Part shown: piece by piece, positions 23,917 to 51,790 of the stretch | Position numbering within the stretch: position 1 is the first letter of the stretch | Layout of the letters: every line of letters starts with the position of its first letter | Assembly: GCF_045679555.1 (NCBI RefSeq) | Contig: NC_092087.1 | Location: 22,220,925-22,284,924 of the forward strand | Source of the DNA: Salvelinus alpinus | Taxonomy: Eukaryota > Chordata > Actinopteri > Salmoniformes > Salmonidae | Direction of reading: 5' to 3' | Length of the DNA stretch: 64,000 nucleotides | Position numbers and translations under genes: made by a program | Notes under the pieces: model-generated | The model's database searches: none | The model's input: the letters and a program-made list of their open reading frames with translations, nothing else | What the model was told of the DNA's origin: nothing

Positions 23917-24262
23917 AATATATCAAATCAAATTGTATTTGTCACATGTGCCAAAAATGTACTGTCTGAAATGTTATTTTCTTTAAAGTTATGTGATAGG
24001 AAGATGGGGGGTAGAGGGAGAGAAGTTAGTGTGAGAGGGAAGAGGAACGTCAAGAATTAGTGTGACACATTATTTCCCCACAATCCTCAGCGGTAGAGGA
24101 AAAAGGCCTTGTTTTACTTCCCTTGTATGGGTTAGGATGGATTGATCGTCCGTTACCTAGCAACACTTTGGCGTCACTCACAAACCTGTCCATTGCTGCA
24201 TTACCTCTTACCTTCACCTTACAGTGAAATGCTTATTTACAAGCCCTTAGGATGCAGTTAGC
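23917..24262 (-). repeat. LINE 3'-UTR fragments, split
   Basis: The stretches 'caaatcaaattgtatttgtc' (23924) and 'acagtgaaatgcttatttac' (24221) match the minus-strand 3' end of the CR1/L2-type LINE at 46983. About 250 bp of unrelated purine-rich sequence lies between them. Confidence 0.5.
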
Positions 24263-24269
24263 AAGCCTT

Positions 24270-25120
24270 GGAGCAGGGACGGATCTGGGCTTTCCATGTT
24301 GTCAGTCTTTGTTGCTCACAGAAGTGTGAACCTACAGAGTACTCAGAAATGTTGAAAAAGGTGCCTACAACCAAACATGTAAATAAGGGAAGTTTGTGTG
24401 GGCAACAAACCTGGTGAGAAACTGCATTTGTGCATTTTTTGACCAAGCATATAGGCATCATAATTGTACATTTGGAATTGTTTTAGTACTCGTCCTGAAC
24501 ATCTATGCTCCTGAAAATACAGCCTGGTCTATAGACTAGACGTAACCTAGTAAATGTAAATCTGAGACACTCAAATTAGTATGATTTGGTATGGTTACAG
24601 AAGACTGATGGTTACTTATGGCAAAAACTAAAGTAGGGTGGTTGGGTGGATGTATAACATGAACGTCTAGCAACAAGTTTGATTCTCATCACGGAAAACT
24701 TTAGCAACTTTTCAACTACCTAGCATGTTAGCTAACCTTTCCCCCAACTCTAACCTTAAACCAACTCCTAAATGTAACTCTAACCCCTAGCCTAGTTAGC
24801 TAAATGTTAACCCACTCTTCCCCGGGCGCCGAAGACGTGGATGTCGATTATGGCATCCCCCCACACCTCTGATTCATGCATAAGACACATTTCAGTTGAA
24901 TGCATTGTTGTACAACTGACTAGGTATCCCTCTTTCCTTTCCCTTTAAATGGAGGTTATTGGATTACGTACGGAATAATATTAAATGCTCTGAGACCAGG
25001 TTGGAAAACATAGTGATCACACAGACCATAAAAAATAAAAAAGGTACTTGAAAATATACATTTCCCCCCCCTTGTTGGTATCCAAATGAATAAAGTACAG
25101 TCTAGTCGAGGAAAGAGTTA
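24270..25120. other. No recognised feature
   Basis: I see no convincing exon or element. The region includes runs of 'taacc' and 'aaccc' wording (24720-24820) but no ordered tandem array. Confidence 0.4.
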
Positions 25121-25128
25121 TAAACATA

Positions 25129-26575
25129 CAGGACCAGTCAAAAGTTTGGATACACCTGCTAATTGAACCTTTATTTATTTAACTAGGCAAATCAGCTAAG
25201 AACAAATAATTATTTTCAATGACGGCCTACTCCGGCCAACGCTGGGCCAATTGTGCGCCGCCCTATGGGACTTCCAATTACGGCTGGATGTGATACAGCC
25301 TGGATCCGAACCAGGTACTATAGAGATGCCTCTTGCACTGAGATGCAGTGCCTTCGACCGCTGCGCCACTCGGTGCTCATTTAAAGGGTTTATTTATTTT
25401 TTTACTATTTTCTACATTGTAGAATAATAGTGAAGACATCAAAACTATGAAATAACACATATGTAGTAACCAAAGTGTTAAACAAATAAAAATATATTTT
25501 AGATTCTTCAAAGCATCCACCCTTTGCCTTGACAGCTTTGCACACTCTTGGCATTCTCTCAAACAGTTTCATGAGGAATGATTTTCCAACAGTCTTGAAC
25601 GGGTACCCACATATGCTGAGCACTTGTTGCCTGCTTTTCCTTCACTCTGCGGTCCAACTCATCCCAAACCATCTCAATTGGGTTGAGATCAGGTGATTGT
25701 GGAGGCTAGGTCATCTGATGCAGAACATCACTTTTCTTGGTTAAATAACCCTTACACAGCCTGGAGGTGTGTTTTGGGTCATTGTCCTGTTGAAAAACAA
25801 ATCATTGTCCCACTAAGTGCAAACCAGGTGGGATGGCGTATCGCTGCAGAATGCTGGGGTAGACATGCTGGCTAAGTGTGCCTTGAATTCTAAATAAATC
25901 AGTGCTACCAGCATCACACCTCCATCAGACCAAAGGACAGATTACCACCGGTCTAATGTCTATTCCTCATGTTTCTTGGCCCAAGCAAGTCACTTCTTAT
26001 TGGTATCCTTTAGTAGTGGTTTCTTTAAAGCAATTCGACCACGAAGGCCTGATTCACGCAGTCTCCTCTGAATAGATGATGTTGAGATGTGTCTGTTACT
26101 TGAACTCTGTGAAGCATTTATTTGGGCTGCAATTTCTGAGGCTGGTAACTCTGAGCTTATCCTCTGCAGCAGAGGTAACTCTGGGTCTTCCTTTCCTGTG
26201 GCGGTCCTCACGAGAGCCAGCGCTTCATGGTTTTTGCGACAGCACTTGAAACTTTCAGTTCTTAACTTTCTGGTTTGACTGACCATGTCTTAAAGTAATG
26301 ATGGACTGTTGTTTCTCTTTGCTTATTTGAGCTGTTCTCGCCATAACATGGACTTGGTCTTTTACCAAATAGGGCTATCGTCTGTATACCACTCCTACCA
26401 TGTCACAATACAACTGGTTGGCTCAAATGCATTAAGAAGGAAAGAAATACAATTAACAGGGACTCCTGTTAATTGTAATGTATTCCGGTTGACTACCTCA
26501 TGAATCTAGTTGAGAATGCCAAGTGCAAAACTGTCAAGGCAAAGGGTGGCTACTTTGAAGATTCTCAAATATAAT
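25129..26575 (-). mobile_element. Tc1-like transposon, minus orientation, with a SINE in its left end
   Basis: The left end CAGGACCAGTCAAAAGTTTG follows TA. The transposase is on the minus strand: the HTH region at 25990-26286 (ASEIAAQINASQSSSNRH, then [16 protein letters not shown]) and decayed catalytic pieces toward 25400. The right end is truncated near 26575. A SINE sits at 25165-25378, 36 bp inside the left end. Confidence 0.8.
25165..25378 (-). mobile_element. tRNA-derived SINE inserted in a Tc1 end
   Basis: This is the minus-strand copy of the SINE type at 20663. The head reads 'gagtggcgcagcggtcg' on the minus strand near 25375, followed by the 'aggctgtatcacatcc' body. The tail 'ctagttaaataaat' lies at 25165-25190. 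Confidence 0.8.
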
Positions 26576-26579
26576 GGCA

Positions 26580-27190
26580 GCACTTGTGTTAAGGTGCAGG
26601 AGTCTGCATTAAAGTATTTAGCCGTCTGAATTTAGAACTGTCTGCTGAACTATAAATAGTAGAACAGTTGTCAATGTTATAGGCTTTGTGACAGTGTCTC
26701 CTTCCATCCTGCTCACTCATCTGTACAGTCCCTGACTGCAGCACTACCTGTCAAAGTCACTGGCCATCTCCAGGCAATTGCACTTGGGAGATGTCCTCAA
26801 TCTGGGATGGCTGGAGTTCCTGGGATAGCTTTATGCAAGTAGCTACAGATAATACACCAGATAGTGAAATAAGCATAGCTTCTTGGTGTCCATTACTGGA
26901 CAGTACAGGAAAACTCCATACAAACCACCACCATAGATTACATGGAGAATGTTTTAGAAAACATACTATAAAACAATGTTTAAAATGAGCATTATGATGC
27001 ATTTACATGACACTACAACATTCTATGGCATCCATGTTAACATTACATTGGGAATATTTAAACAATATTTTGTAACTGAATTTATAGAATTAGAACAATA
27101 TAAAAAATTCTAAAAGTTAGCCTATATGGCTCTGGATGTACCTAACACTAAAATAACAAAAATCATAACTATACCCATAATCACATTTCA
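26580..27190. other. No recognised feature
   Basis: Mixed sequence without an element end, a coding signature or clear repeats. Open frames at 26757-27002 on both strands are short and overlap each other, as chance frames do. Confidence 0.35.
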
Positions 27191-27240
27191 CCTGTTCTGA
27201 AGACATTGTAAATTAAATTGATTCATCTCCTTTTCAATCA

Positions 27241-27540
27241 CATCTGTAGCTGTTATCACATCCACTTTTTCTGACCAATTCTCATTTGGGGAAAAGTCTG
27301 TCCACCCTCTCCATTGCCTCGCTCCTCCGTGACCCGGAAACTGATGTGGTCGGAGTGTCAATTCTTTTGAATTCCACCCTGTTAACGTAATTTGCCAGAT
27401 GACGCATTTTGTGTCTACTTTCCTTCTCCTCCTCTCCTCGATTCCCTTTGAGGCCAGAGAGGAAGGAGGAGAGATGAGAGGAGCAAGAGGAGCAAATCCA
27501 ATTGAGTAAAGACCTCAAATCAAGAGTCTCAAATCTCCCA
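27241..27540 (-). repeat. Unassigned repeat-like block with Ser/Glu-rich antisense frame
   Basis: An open minus-strand frame (27518-27282) is rich in Ser, Arg and Glu because of a 'ctccttctcctcctctcc' tract. No splice context or family signature is seen. It reads like a dispersed salmonid repeat rather than a gene. Confidence 0.3.
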
Positions 27541-27840
27541 CAGCCAGAGCAGATGTTGATGCTATGTCATCCCAGCGTTGACTACCAATGAGCCGGGGTT
27601 TCTGGTAAATCGTGTAAAAAAATAAAAAGCATTCAAGGCCAAAGAGGTCTCCAAAAACACATCACTCCACAGTGCACTTTTAACAGTTATTGGCATGGCC
27701 AGTTCTGAGCTTTTGCGTCTGGGGGCAAGTATCTGGAGCCAAAAAGGGTACCCTATGGGACAGAAGTAATAAATGCCAACAACAGAAAGAGATTTAGCTA
27801 ACTCTAACCATATGAAACCTTACAGAGGGGTATACTACAG

Positions 27841-28085
27841 AGTAGGATCAATGAGTTAGCCAGCTAACTTTAATACACACCCAGAAATAACAATTGATTA
27901 TGATTATACATTGTGTTTTGGAATGTTGAATCAGTTAGGCCATGCCCATTTCACGCTTTAGCTTATATATATATTTTTACAAATATTTCAGAAAATGTGG
28001 CTGGTTAACTCATTGAATCTGCTTTGTAGATAGTTAAGGTGAAATTGTTTACTTCTTACTGCGATGAGAGTATGGCCATATATAG
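27841..28085. repeat. Foldback repeat sharing its arm with 6015-6045
   Basis: The block GGATCAATGAGTTAGCCAGC at about 27845 recurs at 6018. An inverted, diverged form lies at 27999-28020 ('ctggttaactcattgaatc'). The outer part, read in reverse from 28085, matches 5960-6000 ('cagtaagaagtgaacaatt'). It is therefore a dispersed element with inverted arms about 125 bp apart. Confidence 0.55.
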
Positions 28086-28145
28086 TAAGATTCTCCTCAG
28101 ACAGACAGCTGCTACCTATCTTTTGCCTACGATAAGGAGCCCAGC

Positions 28146-28500
28146 AAGTCAGAATGTTGAACAAAATCCCATTTCAACTTAATCTGCTGGTTCATCAAGG
28201 TGTTGGAAATATAATTTTGTTCATTAATCTAAATTGCAGTGCTTTTTATCTTAGGTTGAGGTATACAATCAAAGCATACAAAAGCCATAGCATATCACAC
28301 ATTTGGGCGATATATCAGCATAGCACAAAAATATATTTGGTACCTCAGATTGTTCTGGCAATTCTCATAGTAATTTTATTGGGAGGAAGGATGTTTCACA
28401 TGCTTGTTAAATTTTTACACAAACCATTTTTTGGAAATCATGATGAAAGTGACAATTTTTTAGACCACTTTCAACAAAAATACCTTTCGCAACATATTTA
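28146..28500 (+). repeat. Dispersed repeat with incidental 115-codon frame
   Basis: The first 95 bp match the reverse complement of 3676-3770. The open frame at 28154-28501 starts inside that match (MLNKIPFQLNLLV). It has hydrophobic stretches but no recognised domain, so I treat it as repeat sequence rather than a gene. Confidence 0.45.
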
Positions 28501-28543
28501 GTTTAAAAACGCACAATTTCCCTCTATACATCTACAATAACTA

Positions 28544-29965
28544 AACTCAGCAAAAAAAAGAAATGTCCCTTTTCCAGGACTCTGTCTTTCAAAGACAATA
28601 GGTAAAAATCCAAATAACTTCACAGATCTTCATTGTAAAGGGTTTAAACACTGTTTCCCATGAACCATAAACAATTAATGCACATGCACCTGTGGAAAGG
28701 TCGTTAAGACACTAACAGCTCACAGACAGTAGGCAATTAAGGTCACAGTTATAAAAACTTAGGACACTAGAGGCCTTTCTACTGACTCTGAAAAACACCA
28801 AAAGAAAGATGCCCAGAGTCCCTGCTCATCTGCTTGAACATGCTGCAAGGAGGACTGCAGATGTGCCCAGGGCAATAAATTGGAATGTCCGTACTGTGAG
28901 ACGCCTAAGACAGCGCTACAGGGAGACAGGACGGACAGCTGATCGTCCTCGCAGTGGCAGACCACGTGTAACAACACCTGCACAGGATCGATACATCCGA
29001 ACATCACACCTGCGGGACAGGTACAGGATGGCAACAACTGCCCGAGTTACACCATGAACGCACAATCCCTCCATCAGTGCTCAGACTCTCAGGCTGGACT
29101 GAGGGCTTGTAGGCCTGTTGTAAGGGAGGTCCTCACCAGACATCACCGGCAACGTCACCTACGGGCACAAACCCACCGTAACTGGACCAGACAGGACTGG
29201 CAAAAAGTGCTCTTCACTGACGAGTCGCGGTTTTGTCTCACCAGGGGTGATGGTGGGATTCGCATTTATCGTCGAAGGAATGAGCGTTACACCGAGGCCT
29301 GTTCTCTGGAACGGGATCGATTTGAAGGTGGAGGGTCCGTCATGGTCTGGGACGGTGTGTCACAGCTTCATCGGACTGAGCCTGTCGTCATTGCAGACCA
29401 TCTCAATGCTGTGCGTTACAGGGAAGACATCCTCCTCCCTCATGAGGTACCCTTCCTGCAGGCTCATCCTAACATGAGAATTCCACCAACCACACTGCTC
29501 ATTCTGTGTGTGATTTCCTGCAAGACAGGAATGTCAATGTTCTGCCATGGCCAGCGAAGAGCCCGGATCTTAATCCCATTGAGCAAGTCTGGGACCTGTT
29601 GGATCGGAGGGTGAGGGCTAAGGCCATTCCCCCCAGAAATGTTCTGGAATTTGCAGGTGCCTTGGTGGAAGAATGGGGTAACATCTCACAGCAAGAACTG
29701 GCAAATCTGGTGCAGTCCATGAGGAGATTCACTGCAGTACTTAATGCAGCTGGTGGCCACACCAGATACTGACTGTTACTTTTGATTTTGACCCCTCCTT
29801 TGTTCAGGGACACATTATTCCATTTCTGTTAGTCACATGTCTGTGGAACTTGTTCAGTTTATGTCTCAGTTGTTGAATCTTATGTTCATACAAATATTTA
29901 CACTTTACGTTTGCTGAAAATAAAGCAGTTGAAAGTGAGAGGTCGTTTCTTTTTTTTGCTGAGTT
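28544..29965 (+). mobile_element. Tc1-like transposon (AACTCAGCAAAAAAA family)
   Basis: The inverted ends AACTCAGCAAAAAAAAGAAA and 'tttcttttttttgctgagtt' lie beside TA. Transposase pieces in three frames are: HTH 28809-29057 (MPRVPAHLLEHAARRTADV), central 29054-29614 with LFTDESRF, and C-terminal 29506-29772 with [14 protein letters not shown]. The segment around the second catalytic Asp is frame-broken, so it is inactive. Confidence 0.88.
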
Positions 29966-29969
29966 TAGA

Positions 29970-30840
29970 AGGAGTGTCAGTGACCCAAACGACAATTTCT
30001 CACTCGGTGCAAAAAGTGGATTTAATATGATTCGGAATATTTCTTCGTTATCGGAATCCAACCTGCAACTAGAAAAAGGAGTTAAGATACCGGTTCCTTC
30101 CAAATCGAGAATGAAGAAAGTATTGTCAAGTAAAGGTGTGTTGAAATATTAGAACCAAATGATTTGGTTTAGATTTGACCTAATCTAGACTTTCTAAATC
30201 TAGGTTTCTAATTGAACTGCTTAATTTAAAAAACTAGATTAGTTAATCTAAGGTTAAATCTCTATGACTAGTGACACGTGTCATAATGGATTCACCATAG
30301 CAATATGTTCTAATTCTATGGAAACAAACCAGCACTGGGCATTGCTAGTTAGCAAAGTGAGTTTTCACTTCAGGCTAAGGATGAAATGAATTGCACTTTG
30401 TTGTAAAATACATTAGCTGGCTAGTTGAGTTTAACAAACATTATAAACCACAGGAGATAATTGTTAATCACACCAAAAATAAAGCACATACACTAATATT
30501 TGCTGAATTTAAAATTGTTTTTAAAACAATGGAGCAACAATATTACATTTTATCCTGGTTTAAAGTCAAAATGTAATCTAATCCTTCTAAACTAAGATTT
30601 AGTGGGATTAATTTAAAAATAGGAATTAAGTTTGGTGCAACAAGATTAATAAATAAACCTTTATTAAACCCAGTTTAAGAGTTAATCCATGTCGGTACAA
30701 CCCACCCAGTCTTGATATGTAAATGCTGATATACTTTATTGTACATCATGCCTACCACTAGGGGATGTTGTGAATAAGGTTGATGATATTGACTGAACAG
30801 ATAACTAAATAAATAAATAAAAACACCCCGTCTTAGATGA
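29970..30840. other. AT-rich spacer with diverged TTAA-rich repeats
   Basis: No exon was found between the Tc1 element and the end of gnl3l. The stretch 30180-30690 is rich in recurring 'taatctaa', 'aaactaagatttag' and 'gattaattt' wording and may be a decayed inverted-repeat element. Its ends are not clear. Confidence 0.3.
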
Positions 30841-30843
30841 CCT

Positions 30844-30849
30844 TTTATT
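30844..30849 (-). terminator. AATAAA polyadenylation signal next to the gnl3l stop
   Basis: AATAAA on the minus strand lies two bases after the TGA at 30854-30852. A signal this close would give a 3' UTR of only 15-30 nt, so a further downstream signal may be the one used. Confidence 0.35.
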
Positions 30850-30851
30850 TT

Positions 30852-46302
<15,451 letters not shown>

Positions 46303-46343
46303 GATTTCACATGTGGAGTGGTTGGTGATGGATTGCGCGGATC

Positions 46344-46351
46344 TGACGTCA
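46344..46351. promoter_or_regulatory. CRE palindrome TGACGTCA upstream of gnl3l
   Basis: A perfect CREB/ATF site lies 42 bp upstream of the gnl3l start codon. CRE sites this close to a start are common in housekeeping promoters. The flank is not strongly CpG-rich, and no TATA box is obvious. The regulatory role is an inference. Confidence 0.5.
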
Positions 46352-46436
46352 AATCACTACATCAGGTTAAAGCTCTTCAAAATAAAAGCTCAGCAAAAAC
46401 AAAAACGCATGCAGCTGCAGATTATGCGCCCTGAAA

Positions 46437-46870
46437 CCGAATGTCTGCGATGCGAACTTGTTTTTCAGCTTCTTCTGCATCTTCTTCTGTGGGGGTTTAT
46501 GGCAGACTACATCCTATGAGGTGTATTGCCGCCACCTGCTGATTGGGGTGAAAACTGGGAAACTTTATCGCAAAAAAAGGTAGGGTAGGGTAGGTGAAAA
46601 ACATACTCATATTAAAAAAACGTAAACAAAAATGCTTAGCCTTTTTCAAAAATTTACCCAGATACCTACACAGGCTCTGGGGCCTTGTGAGGGGCGAACA
46701 TAGTTAGTCAGTATTCCCTGAAATGTTTTTTTTGTATTATTATTCTTCGTTTGGCCAGTACAATCTATCCCTTGGGCAATACAAACAACAAAATTAACCT
46801 CCTTTAACACCTTCATTCTCAGGCTGCAGGGCATCCACTGCATCAGCTATTTGCACTGTCTCTGCAAAGG
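46437..46870. repeat. LINE-derived repeat remnant upstream of gnl3l
   Basis: The phrase 'gtattgccgccacctgctg' near 46520 matches 'cattaccgccacctactag' at 50920 and 'cccgccacctactgtgcgg' at 52780. It therefore comes from the family of the zinc-knuckle LINE at 51791. It starts about 130 bp from the gnl3l ATG. Confidence 0.45.
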
Positions 46871-46982
46871 AGACATGCGTGACAGACCTTGATCCTAGCT
46901 ACTACTCAGAAGCTCTGAATCCCACCACAATTGCAGCACCATGTTGTTCTTCTTCTTGATGAGGTTTAAAGGCAGTTGGCAT

Positions 46983-49900
46983 CCAAATCAAATCACATTT
47001 TATTGGTCAAATACACATGGTTAGCAGATGTTAATGCGAGTGTAGCGAAATGCTTATGCTTCTAGTTCCGACAGTGCAGTAATATCTAACAAGTAATCTA
47101 ACAAATTCACAACGACTACCTTATACACACAAATGTAAAGGGATGAATAAGAATATGTAGATATGGATGAGCGATGGATGTGCGGCATAGGCAAGATGCA
47201 GTAGATGATATAGAATGCAGTATATACATATGAGATGAGTAATGTAGGATATGTAAACATTATTAAAGTGGCGTTATTTAAAGTGACTAATGATGCCTTT
47301 ATTAAATCCATTTATTAAAGTAGCCAGAGATTTGAGTCTGTATGTTGCCAGCAGCCTCTATGTTAGCGAAGGCTGTTTAACAGTCTGATGGCCTTGAGAT
47401 AGAAGCTGTTTTTCAGTCTCTCGGTCCCAGCTTTGATGCACCTGTACTGACCTCGCCTTCTGGATGATAGCAGAGTGAATAGGAAGTGGCTCGGGTGGTT
47501 GTTGTCCTTGATGATCTTTTTGGCCTTCCTGTGACATCGGGTGCTGTAGGTGTCCTGGAGGGCAGGTAGTTTGCTCCCGGTTATGCGTTGTGCAGACCGC
47601 ACTACCCTCTGGAGAGCCTTGCGGTTGACGGCGGTGAAGTTGCCGTACCGGGTGGTGATACAGCCCGACAGGATGCTCTCGATTGTGCATCTGTAAAAGT
47701 TTGTGAGTGTTTATGTGACAAGCCAAATTTATTCTGCCTCCTGAGGTTGAAGAGGCACTGTTGCGCCTTATTCACCACGCTGTCTGTGTGGGTGGACCAA
47801 TTCAGTTTGTCCGTGATGTGTATGCCCAGGAACTTAAAACTTTCCACCTTCTCCACTACTGTCCCGTCGATGTGAAAGGGGGGGTGCTCCCTCTGCTGTT
47901 TCCTGAAGTCCACGATCATCTCCTTTGTTTTGTTGATGTTGAGTGAGAGGTTATTTTTCTGACACCACACTCCGAGGGCCCTCACCTCCTCCTTGTAGGC
48001 CGTCTCGTCGTTGTTGGTAATCAAGCCTATCACTGTAGTGTCATCTGCAAACTTGATGATTGAGTTGGAGGCGTGCATGGCCACGCAGTCGTGGGTGAAC
48101 AGGGAGTACAGGAGAGGGCTGAGAATGCACCCTTGTGGGGCCTCAGTGTTGAGGGTCAGTGAAGTGGAGATATTGTTTCCTACCTTCACCACCTGGGGGT
48201 GGCCTGTCAGAAAGTCCAGGCCCCAGTTGCACAGGGTGGGGTCGAGACCCAGGGTCTTGAGCTTATTGACGAGTTTGGAGGGTACTATGGTGTTAAAATT
48301 TTAGCTGTAGTCAATGAACAGCATTCTTACATAGGTATTCCTCTTGTCCAGATGGGATAGTGCAGTGTGATAGCGATTGCGTCGTCTGTGGACCTATTGG
48401 GGCGGTAGGCAAATTGGAGTGGGTCTAGGGTATCAGGTGGGTGGACGTGATCTGATCCTTGACTAGTCACTCAAAGCACTTCATGATGACAGAAGTGAGT
48501 GCTATGGGGCGATAGTCATTTAGTTCAGTTACCTTAGCTTTCTTGGGAACAGGAACAATGGTGGCCATCTTGAAGCATGTGGGGACAGCAGACTGGGATA
48601 GGGATTGATTGAATATGTTCATAAACACACCAGCCAGCTGGTCTGCGCATGCTCTGAGGACGTGGCTAGGGATGCCGTCAGGGCCGGCAGTCTTGCGAGG
48701 GTTAACATGCTTAAATGTTTTACTCACGTTGGCCACGGTGAAGGAGAGCCCATAGGCTTTGGTAGCGGGCCGTGTTAGTGGCACTGTATTGTCCTCAAAG
48801 CGAGTAAAGTTGTTTCATTTGTCTGGGAGCAAGACGTTGATGTCCGCAACCGGGCTGGATTTCTTTTTGTAATCCGTGATTGACTGTAGACCCTGCCACA
48901 TATGTCTCATGTTTGTGACTCTACTTTGTCTCTATACTGACGCTTTGCTTGTTTGATTGCCTTGCGGAGGGAATAACTACACTGTTTGTATTCGGTCATA
49001 TTTCCAGTCACCTTGCCATGATTAAAAGCAGTGGTTAGCACTTTCAGTTTTGCACGACTGCTGCCATCAATCCACAGTTTCTGGTTTGGGAAGGTTTTAA
49101 TAGTCACAGTGGGTACAACATCTCTGATGCACTTGCTAATTAACTCGCTCACCAAGTCAGCGTATACGTCAATGTTGTTGTCTGAGGCTACCCGGAACAT
49201 ATCCCAGTCCACGTGATCGAAGCAATCTTGAAGCGTGGAATCCGATTGGTCAGAACAGCGTTGGATAAACCTGAGCACGGGCGTTTCCTGTTTTAGTTTC
49301 TGCATATAGGATGGGAGCAACAAAATGGAGTCATGGTCAGATTTGCCGAAGGGAGGGCGGGGGAGGGCTTTGTATGCATCACGGAAGTTAAAGTAGCAAT
49401 GTTCCAGAATGCTACCAGCTCGTGTCGCGCATTCGATATGCTGATAGAATTTAGGAAGCCTTGTTCTCAGATTAGCGTTTTTTAAAACCCCAGCCACAAT
49501 AAATGCAGCCTCAGGATATATGGTTTCCAGTTTACATAGAGTCCAGTGAAGTTCTTTCAGTGCCGTCGAAGTATCTGCTTGAGGGGGATATACACGGCTG
49601 TGACTATAATCGAAGAGAATTCTCTTGGGAGATAATGCGGTCGGCATTTGATTGTAAGGAATTCTAGGTCAGGTGAACAAAAGGACATGAGTTCCTGTAT
49701 GTTGTTGTCATTACACCATGAGTCGTTAATCATAAGCCATACACCCTCGCCCTTCTTCTTACCAGAAATATGTTTGTCTCTGTTGGCGCGATGCATGAAG
49801 AAACTAGGTGGCTGTACCAACTCTGACAACATATCCCGAGTGAGCCAGGTTTCCGTGAAACAGAGAATGTTACAATCTCTGATGTCTTTCTGGAAGGCAA

Positions 49901-50110
49901 CTCGTGCCCTAATTTCGTCCACCTTGTTGTCTAGAGATTGGACATTGGCGAGTAATATGCTCGGAAGCGGTGGATGGTGTGCTCACCTTCTAAGTCTGAT
50001 CAGTAGGCCGTTCAGTTTGCCTCTCTTGCGGCGACCGCATTGTTTTGGGTCGGCCTCTGGGATTAGATCCCATGTCCAGGGTGGAGTTCCAAACAAAGGA
50101 TCCGCTTCGG
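46983..50110 (-). mobile_element. CR1/L2/Rex1-type LINE, minus orientation, endonuclease to 3' end
   Basis: Reading on the minus strand: endonuclease pieces at 49922-49557 ('NILCFTETWL' holding the catalytic Glu, 'VWLMINDSWCND') and a connecting frame at 49647-48907. Reverse-transcriptase start at 48784-48467 ('[20 protein letters not shown]'). Catalytic and thumb part at 48192-47602 ('[18 protein letters not shown]', FADD in '[13 protein letters not shown]'). Then a 3' UTR ending near 46983. Separate frames mean several frameshifts. The first polymerase Asp region (48300-48400) is also disrupted. Confidence 0.88.
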
Positions 50111-50900
50111 GAATGTCATATTCCTAGTCGTAATGTTGGTAAGTTGACGTCGCTTTTATATCCAATAGTTCTTCCCGGCTGTATGTAATAACACTTGAGA
50201 TTTTCTGGGCTAACAATGTCAGAAACTTGACTCCTCTTTGGAGTGATTTTTTGTTTAACCTAACCAGCAGAATGGTTAGTCCATTTGCCCACATTTCTCC
50301 ACCACGTGTGGCAAACCTCTTCAAGGTTATGAGCGTTTGTCACAAATTAAGTGGGAAACTGTCACCAAATTACCCCAGATTGAGAGTTATTTCGAACAGG
50401 ACAGTACCTGTGTGTTTGTTTCTCCGTCCTGGTCCACCCAGGTTGTAGGCAAGGTCAAGGATAGCAGGGTTCGGTACACGAATCGGGTTCCCGGTAGGTC
50501 CAGGTCCAACAGGTAAATCCAAAACAGTCCAGCTCATACACGGTAAATCCAGCCAATATCTATTGTCTCTTTCTCTACAGTTCATAGATCCTTCCAGCCC
50601 TCTCTTCCTCTTCTTGGTTTTTCTTGACCCTTTATCTGTGTGTCGGCTCCACCTTCTGATGTTTCCCCTTGCTTCTGGGACTTGTCGTTTTGGCAGTCGG
50701 CCATTTTGTGATCTGTAGTTCTGATCGGGGTGGCCATTTTAGTGCTCGGGCAGAGTCCGTTTATTAGTTCTGCTCTCACATATCTGCCATTTATCACTCG
50801 ACCCCCTTCTTTGCCACATAATTCATAAAAAAACGAATTACTGCATAGTTTCCTAAGGACCTGAAGCGAGGCGACCATCTCTGTCAGCGCCATCTTGCTA
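50111..50900 (-). mobile_element. Probable 5' region of the minus-strand LINE
   Basis: A minus-strand open frame at 50893-50582 (MALTEMVASLQVLRKL) and a shorter one at 50324-50124 precede the endonuclease frame in the same direction. They have no recognised domain and may be the ORF1 or 5' UTR of the LINE. The link is inferred from position only. Confidence 0.35.
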
Positions 50901-51262
50901 GGTCTAAGAAAAGTTGCATTACCGCCACCTACTAGACTATTTTTTTTAAATGAAAAGGAAATATATCAACAAATACTCTATCTAACCCTACACTCATTAA
51001 AAACCCAACACCCTACTCCACTATTTAAATATATCTAGTCCTACCTCAGGCTAACAGCCTGAAAGAATGGGACACCACCACTCAGCACACCCTGTAACGC
51101 TTCAGACATCAAGTCTTGTACACCCAAATTATTTTCTGCAGCTGCCACCACAACCTACATTTTCTGCGATTTAAGTTCCATCCCTGCAGTATGGTTGATA
51201 ACCATTGCTATATACGCTAAAAATCCAATATTACTGAAGTACATATCACTTGTTGGCCTATC

Positions 51263-51780
51263 TGTAACGATCGTCTGTGGTGGTAGAAGGATCGGACCAA
51301 AGCGCAGCGTGGTAAGTGTTCATGTCTTTAATATAAATCCCAAAAACTGAACACAGGAACAAAAACAATAAACGATGATCAAACGAAACAGTACCGTGTG
51401 GCGACAAACACTGACATGGAAACAAACACCCACAAACCAAAAGTGAAACCCAGGCTACCTAAGTATGATTCTCAATCAGGGACAACGATTGACAGCTGCC
51501 TCTGATTGAGAATCATACCAGGCCGAACACAAAACCCCAACATAGAAAAACACACATAGACTGCCCACCCCAACTCACGCCCTGACCATACTAAATAAAG
51601 ACAAAACAAAGGAAATAAAGGTCAGAACGTGACAGTACCCCCCCCCCCCAAAGGTGCGGACTCCGGCCGCAAAACCTGAACCTATAGGGGGGGGTCTGGG
51701 TGGGCGTCTGTCCGCGGTGGCGGCTCTGGCGCGGGACGTGGACCCCACTTCACCATAGTTGTTGTCCGCCTCAACCTCCC
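51263..51780 (-). mobile_element. Partial LTR element of the small-LTR family (3' LTR plus internal end)
   Basis: The LTR spans 51263-51634 and, on the plus strand, runs from TGTAACGATCGTC to GAACGTGACA. Next to it is a G run on the minus strand (51637-51650), then sequence matching the ORF end of the element at 57478 ('ggtctgggtgggcgtctg'). The rest of the interior and the other LTR are missing. Confidence 0.7.
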
Positions 51781-51790
51781 CCGTGGCCTC

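Noticed and set aside
23818..24060. 80-codon plus-strand frame
   Set aside because: It covers a LINE tail fragment and a purine-rich low-complexity stretch. There is no gene evidence.
28154..28501. 115-codon open frame with hydrophobic segments
   Set aside because: Its first third is a dispersed repeat also present at 3676-3770, and nothing else suggests a membrane protein gene.
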